Positions 59,264 through 64,000 of a DNA stretch of 64,000 bases are shown here, piece after piece. Position 1 is the first letter of the stretch. Each line of letters begins with the position of its first letter. Both the position numbers and the translations under genes were made by a program. Source of the stretch: Rhabdophis nuchalis (Eukaryota; Chordata; Lepidosauria; Squamata; Natricidae); contig CM077658.1 in the NCBI GenBank assembly GCA_039707465.1, positions 12,708,574 to 12,772,573 of the forward strand, read 5' to 3'. The notes beneath the pieces are model-generated. The model worked only from the letters and a program-made list of their open reading frames with translations, was not told the DNA's origin and made no database searches.

Positions 59264-60235
59264 TAGACTAACAGAGTTACAAAATCTTGGAGGTTTACTA
59301 GTGCAACCCCCTGCTTAAACAGGAGACCCTATACCAGGGGTGTCAAATTGAGGGCCGCATCAGGGTTGGGTTTGACCTTGGGGGTTGGGTGGGCATGGCC
59401 AGCTCAATGTCACCCATGTCGGCGGCACCTGTGGTGGTCCGAGCACTCTGCCAGCAAAATTGACGGCTCTCCCGCGCTCTGTTTCTGCCAGCAGAAGGTT
59501 GAGAAGGTTGTTGCAGCCGAAAATGGAGCTCAAGAGGGCCATGCACAACTCTCCTGAGCTCCATTTTTCCAGGCAGAGGGCTGCAGGAGGCGTCACAGCT
59601 GAAAACAGCACTTGGGAAGGTCACAAGTAGCCACTGGTATAGGTACTGCAGGCTGGTCCTTTGCTGTTTCCATGGCGGCTTCATGGGCCTGATCTAAGCA
59701 CTCCATGGGCTGGATCTGGCCCGCAGGCCTTGAGTTTGACATCCTTGCACTAGACTATTTCAGACAAATGATTCTCCAATTTCTTCTTAAAAGCCTCTAG
59801 TGTTGGAGCACCCACAACATCTGGAGACAAGCTCTTACACTGATTTTTTTTTTTCCACTGACAGATAATTTCTCCTTAATTCTAGGTTGGGTTTCTCTTT
59901 GTTAAGCTTCTATCCATTACTTCTTGCTTCATTACTTGTCTTGCCCTTGGGTAATAGGTCGAACCTCTCTTCGCTGTGACAGCTCCTCAAATATTGGGAG
60001 ACTGCTATCATGTCATCCCGAATCCTTCTCTTTGTTAGACTAGATATTCCCAGTTCCCACAACCGTTTGTCATTTTAGCCTCAGAGCCCACTAATCATCT
60101 GTGTTGCTTTTCTCAGCATTCTCTCTGGAGTCTCAGTATATATATTTTTATTGTGGTAACCAAACTTGGATCCAGTATTCCAAGACTGGTCTGGCCACTG
60201 CAGTATAAAATTCACACTTGGAATATTAAATCCAG
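59264..60235 (-). mobile_element. CR1 LINE 3' fragment split by a hAT element
   Basis: The 3' end (59264-59334) reads AACAGAGTTACAAAATCTTG and CTTAAACAGGAGACCCTATA, and the rest resumes at 59756 with TATTTCAGACAAATGATTCT. The resumed part extends farther upstream than the other CR1 copies here: CGCTGTGACAGCTCCTCAAA, TGGAGACTGCTATCATGTC-like sequence, TGTTGCTTTTCTCAGCATTC and GTGGTAACCAAACTTGGATC. Confidence 0.83.
59335..59747. mobile_element. Non-autonomous hAT element inside CR1
   Basis: Left end CAGGGGTGTCAAATTGAGG, right end CCTTGAGTTTGACATCCTTG (imperfect inverted repeats). Flanking 8-mers CCCTATAC and CACTAGAC match 6/8 and belong to the interrupted CR1. The interior is GC-rich and contains an ATGGAGCTC / CTGAGCTCCAT inverted pair. 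No transposase frame. Confidence 0.85.
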
Positions 60236-60614
60236 TTTTGTTCATCATGATACAAAAAGAAAAAAAAAGTACAAAAAAAAAGGAAAAGAAAGAAAAAAGA
60301 GGAAGCAAAAATATAATAAAGAAAAAGAAATGAAATATATAGAGATGTGACTTCCAACTTTTATTAAAATAAATATAGACAAATCTAGTAACTGTTCACC
60401 CTATGAATGGTTTCAAATAGATATTTCTTCATCTCTTGCCCCATCCCTTATTATTTGTATGCAAATCTATAACTTTTCAATCCTGAAGTCAATAAAAAGT
60501 CCATAAAGGGTAAAACACATTTTTTCTTAATTTCAAAAGTGATGGAGAAAACTTAGCTTTAACTCCCAGCCAACATGCTAAGGATCTATAGTATATCTGG
60601 TGAGTCCCAAATGA
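60236..60614. other. A-rich stretch without gene
   Basis: AAAAAG/AAAGAAA-rich sequence at 60255-60330; otherwise unassigned. Confidence 0.4.
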
Positions 60615-61112
60615 TGTCCCTTCTCTGCCATGGGACCCATCTTATGGAACATCCTCCTGAAATTAAATTGATCCCATCTATTTTGATTTTGGTGTTTGTT
60701 TTTGTTTTTAGGTTGTTGTTTTTTTGCAAGCGCCTCTAAGTCTGGAGATCGCAGGGAATCAGAATTGCCTTCTTGAGGGTAGCTTGTTTATTCTCCCTTT
60801 ATCCAGGGTTAATATTTTTGTTTTTATGTTACTTATTACTGCAGTGTTGTTGTTTATAGATATTTATTATATTATATTGAGCCCTTGTGACCTAGCTCAA
60901 GGTTGACTCAGCCTTCCATCCTTCTGAGGTTGGTATAATAAGGATCCAGATTGTTGGGGACAACATGCCAACATTGTAAAGCACTATGGGGCAATTTTTA
61001 GGTCTCAGTGCTATTGCTGTTGCTATTGGCTACTTTGAGTACTCAATCTCAAGATCTAACACCCAGAGTTGCCTTTGGTGAGATGAGTGGCTACATAAAT
61101 TTGGTTAATAAA
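60615..61112 (+). mobile_element. Old L2-like LINE 3' end, split by a SINE
   Basis: CTTATGGAACATCCTCCTGA is the decayed WND-type coding block, and the 3' end resumes after the SINE as CCAGAGTTGCCTTTGGTGAG, TGAGTGGCTACATAAATTTG and an (AATA)-type tail. It is a different, older subfamily than the 43262 element. Confidence 0.6.
60880..61028 (+). mobile_element. tRNA-derived SINE, 5'-truncated
   Basis: AGCTCAAGGTTGACTCAGCC, TTCCATCCTTCTGAGGTTGG, CCAGATTGTTGGGGACAACA, AAAGCACTATGGG, then GCTATTGCTGTTGCTATTGG. The head with the A- and B-boxes is missing. Confidence 0.75.
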
Positions 61113-62203
61113 TAAATATCTGGCTGACACATTAAGCAGTCATTACTAACTCCTGCTCTATAATAAGCCAGGCTTCATTATAACTTCATTTCAAATAAAA
61201 TTGGAATGAAAAGGTCATCAGTGAAATGGCATATGCATGTAATCATAGATATTGTTTCTTGGAAGTACTTTTACTTAACCTCTCTCCAAGGTATCACAGA
61301 ATTGGGACTCTAAACCTTTATAAGTCAATAGCAATCTGAATGCACTGAATTAAATGTCTTTGTACTTAACTCAGTCCTTAATAAATATTCATATTAAGTT
61401 ATACTGACTGTTTGAATATATTCTAATTGGATAACTGATAGCATAGGATTTTTAAACTTTAATGGACGATAGGTTAGGACTCCATATTTGAGGCTCTTTG
61501 GGATAAGATTTAAAATCAGGGAAAATGCAACCTGGTTTGCATTTAATCCAGAATGTTGTCTATTTAAAAATCTGCATTGAGGATTTCCCTCTGAAGGACT
61601 TGCTTCAAATAGACCTTGACAAAATTTGATGAACCAATCCAAATCTTATGAACCTTGTCCCAGCCTTATTTTCCTTGATAGGTTTCACTGATTAAAATTG
61701 CCCAAAATAGCACACAATCTTTGGAAATATTACCAAGATGAGTTTCTCCCTGATGACAGCAACAAGAGAGGTTCCTTTGGTTGAAACCCTGTCATTACTA
61801 TTATGTTCACTGAATTTCATGAGATGAATGTTAAAATTATGATAGCGTACTTGTGGTTTCTTAATCTCAAAATAAATCATTCTCTTTATATCCTGGACGA
61901 ATAGAAAGAGGACAATGCACAGGTTGGGTTCATTCTTTTTTTTTTTCCTACCAAGAACCCTTTGACGCCTTCTGGCCAACAATTAATTGTGCAGGATCCT
62001 CCTTGTTTGTAATGCAACTCAACCTACAATGACCTCCTTTTGCCTTCACAGATACACTTGTATAACTGTAATTTCATCGGCATGTCCGGGATCAAGGAAT
62101 GCTCCAGCACTCAATCAATGTTTGCAAAAGAAAATACACCCTTGTCTCAAATCAAACCTACTGAAACCTTCCCAGCAGATTCTGTTTAAGCCTTCCCTTA
62201 GAG
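61113..62203. other. No gene recognised
   Basis: Unassigned AT-rich sequence. Confidence 0.4.
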
Positions 62204-62338
62204 CAGGGTTGTCCAAACTTGGGAACTTTAAGACTTGTGGACTTCAACTCCCAGAATTCCCCAGCCAGCTATGCTCGCTGGGGAATTCTGGGAGTTGAAG
62301 TCCACAAGTCTTAAAGTTCCCAAGTTTGGACAACCCTG
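62204..62338. mobile_element. Palindromic hAT MITE (subfamily 2, 135 bp)
   Basis: Two 66-base arms with one mismatch (CCAGCCAGC against GCTCGCTGG) around a TAT centre. Ends CAGGGTTGTCCAAAC and GTTTGGACAACCCTG; duplication CCTTAGAG perfect (62196-62203, 62339-62346). Same length as the 35163 copy but different outer arms. Confidence 0.96.
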
Positions 62339-64000
62339 CCTTAGAGACAACACATGACAGTTTTGTGATAATGCAAATGCATGAAAGCGTTTCTTAGGTC
62401 ACTTTAAATAAATATCTACTGTATGGTTCCTGTTCGACTTGAAACATAGTGATAACGCTGCATTTTATACCCTCTCTTTTCAGAGGTCTCCCCGGGACAG
62501 TGTAAGCAAAAAACCCACCACCATGACCCTCATTTTAAATTGGATCCTTTCACATTGTTTTCGAAGGGAACAAAAGCCAAAGACAGCAGATACAGTGATA
62601 TGTTGCCATTTATTTTAGTACTAATTAGCATTTGAAGCATACAGTTCTCAGAAATCAAAGATAAACTGAGTCAGGTCTTATCTCTCCAACATCTATTCTT
62701 CCTGGGAAATGCAGAATATAATTAGCATCATTGTCAGCAACAAAACCTAATATTTTACTGATGTTGGGTGCTGAAAACAACCAGAATAGCCTAGCTGTAT
62801 TGCCAACAGTCTTCCATTCAACAATAGTTCGTTCCAAGATTCAATTATCATTTTGAATTAAATTCTAAAACCCCAATGTTTTTCCCTGTTAATTTTGGAC
62901 TCTAATGCAAAATACTTTCCATTTTTTAAAAGCCATTGTCTTTATGTGTGAATCTCCATTTATTTTCAGCCAATGTAGACCTGCATGATTGACAGGCCCT
63001 GATTAAAAGCTGAACTAATAAAATTAATTTAGTTTTTCATCTCTTAATGTTAGAGGTCAATTCTCAGTGGAAAGGCAGCTCTTATCAGCAAAGGGATGAA
63101 TTTATTCTACATGGCCATTCTTCAGCCCAAATAGGAAAATACATCTGAAATTCTGGTTTTGCTAATGACTGTTCTATGACTTAGATGGGCAATCTTCCTA
63201 AAATTCCCCATTAACTATGAATTCCTCATAATTGCTTTGATTTATATCCTTGAGGATTTTCTACTTTTTGGTCTTAAATGAATCAGTCCACAAATGATTT
63301 AATTTCCTATATGTTCATGTTCATTTGCATTTGGCAGCCTTTGTATCTTCTGCAGAGTCTAAAATCAGATTAGGTATGACTTCATTATAATAAATTAAAA
63401 TAATACTTCATGCCTTTTTATGATCCAAACATTTCTAAACATTTAAATATACACTCTCCAATATTTCCCAATAACATAGTGGGGAAATAAAAACATTCTT
63501 GAACTGAAGATTACAGTATATATTAACTAGTTCACCTTTACAAGTATTTATGCTTAAGAGGTATTGTGTGAATGCCCACCATCTATGAGTAGTTATTGCT
63601 CTCTGTTTCTCTGATGCTTTCAGGTTTCATTTCCTCCCCAACTCACATGATTATTTTTATGGTGCTGCCTAGAACCCTACTGGCAACCAATGCAAGATTT
63701 TAGGATAGGTACAATTTTGCAGAAGCAAGGTTGTCTGCTAGCAGCCTTTTTTTTTCCTGTGCCAACTGCACTTTATGTTTACTTTATGTTTACCAGCACA
63801 TTGAGTGCAAGGAAGTAGTCCAATTAGATGATATTTGGAACATGCATTATTGTTGTCAGGTAGAGATTTAGATGGTGCATATGGCTTCCATGTGCTGCTT
63901 GAGCAGAAACTGAAAGTTCAAAGTCACACTCCATTACCATCCAGTATTATTATGGGAACAGTGTTAATAGAGGCTGAGTGAAGGTCAGCAATTCTGCCTT
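62339..64000. other. AT-rich stretch without gene
   Basis: No repeat family or exon recognised to the window end. Its low repeat content makes it one of the better places to look for conserved non-coding sequence. Confidence 0.4.

Overview
This is vertebrate nuclear DNA without a recognisable host gene. It is AT-rich, shows no continuous coding frame other than those of retrotransposons, and carries no tRNA, rRNA or conserved exon that I can identify. The repeat content points to a squamate reptile and most likely a snake: BovB (RTE) LINE fragments, L2-like LINEs ending in a GC-rich tail block, CR1 fragments, a CR1-like family with an AATAG-type tail, tRNA-derived SINEs with BovB-like ends, many hAT-type MITEs, one Helitron and GATA/GACA microsatellites of the Bkm type. 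The snake assignment is inference from these families; no species-specific gene is present. The window is best read as intergenic or large-intron sequence.

Layout. 1-15 kb: scattered SINE, BovB, L2-like, R4/Dong-like and CR1 fragments, plus a CT/GT microsatellite. 15-22 kb: simple repeats (GATA/GACA, CCTT, AG, ATT) and a cluster of hAT elements with intact 8-bp target-site duplications. 22-31 kb: CR1-like copies with AATAG tails, one invaded by a second copy of the same tail. 31.6-33.9 kb: a 2.26-kb hAT-bounded composite containing a CpG-rich inverted repeat and a purine-only minisatellite of about 100 bp period. 34-42 kb: a head-to-head BovB hairpin, a perfect 66-bp-arm palindrome, a Helitron and an interrupted CR1-like LINE. 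43.3-46.2 kb: the only substantial coding-like feature, a nearly full LINE ORF2 (endonuclease plus reverse transcriptase, minus strand) broken by one in-frame stop. 46-64 kb: SINEs, further L2-like ends, a hAT element containing a nested LINE, a hAT element inside a CR1 copy, another palindromic MITE, and long AT-rich stretches where nothing is recognised.

The elements work as layered parasites, not as a pathway. Autonomous LINEs (BovB, L2-like, CR1) would supply the enzymes that move the SINEs. The hAT MITEs need a transposase encoded elsewhere. Nested insertions give a relative order: CR1 before hAT at 59.3 kb, hAT before L2-like at 56.7 kb, CR1-like before MITE at 41.3 kb, and old L2-like before SINE at 60.9 kb. 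Family names were assigned by recognition without a database search; TIR, TSD and repeat-unit statements were read directly from the sequence.
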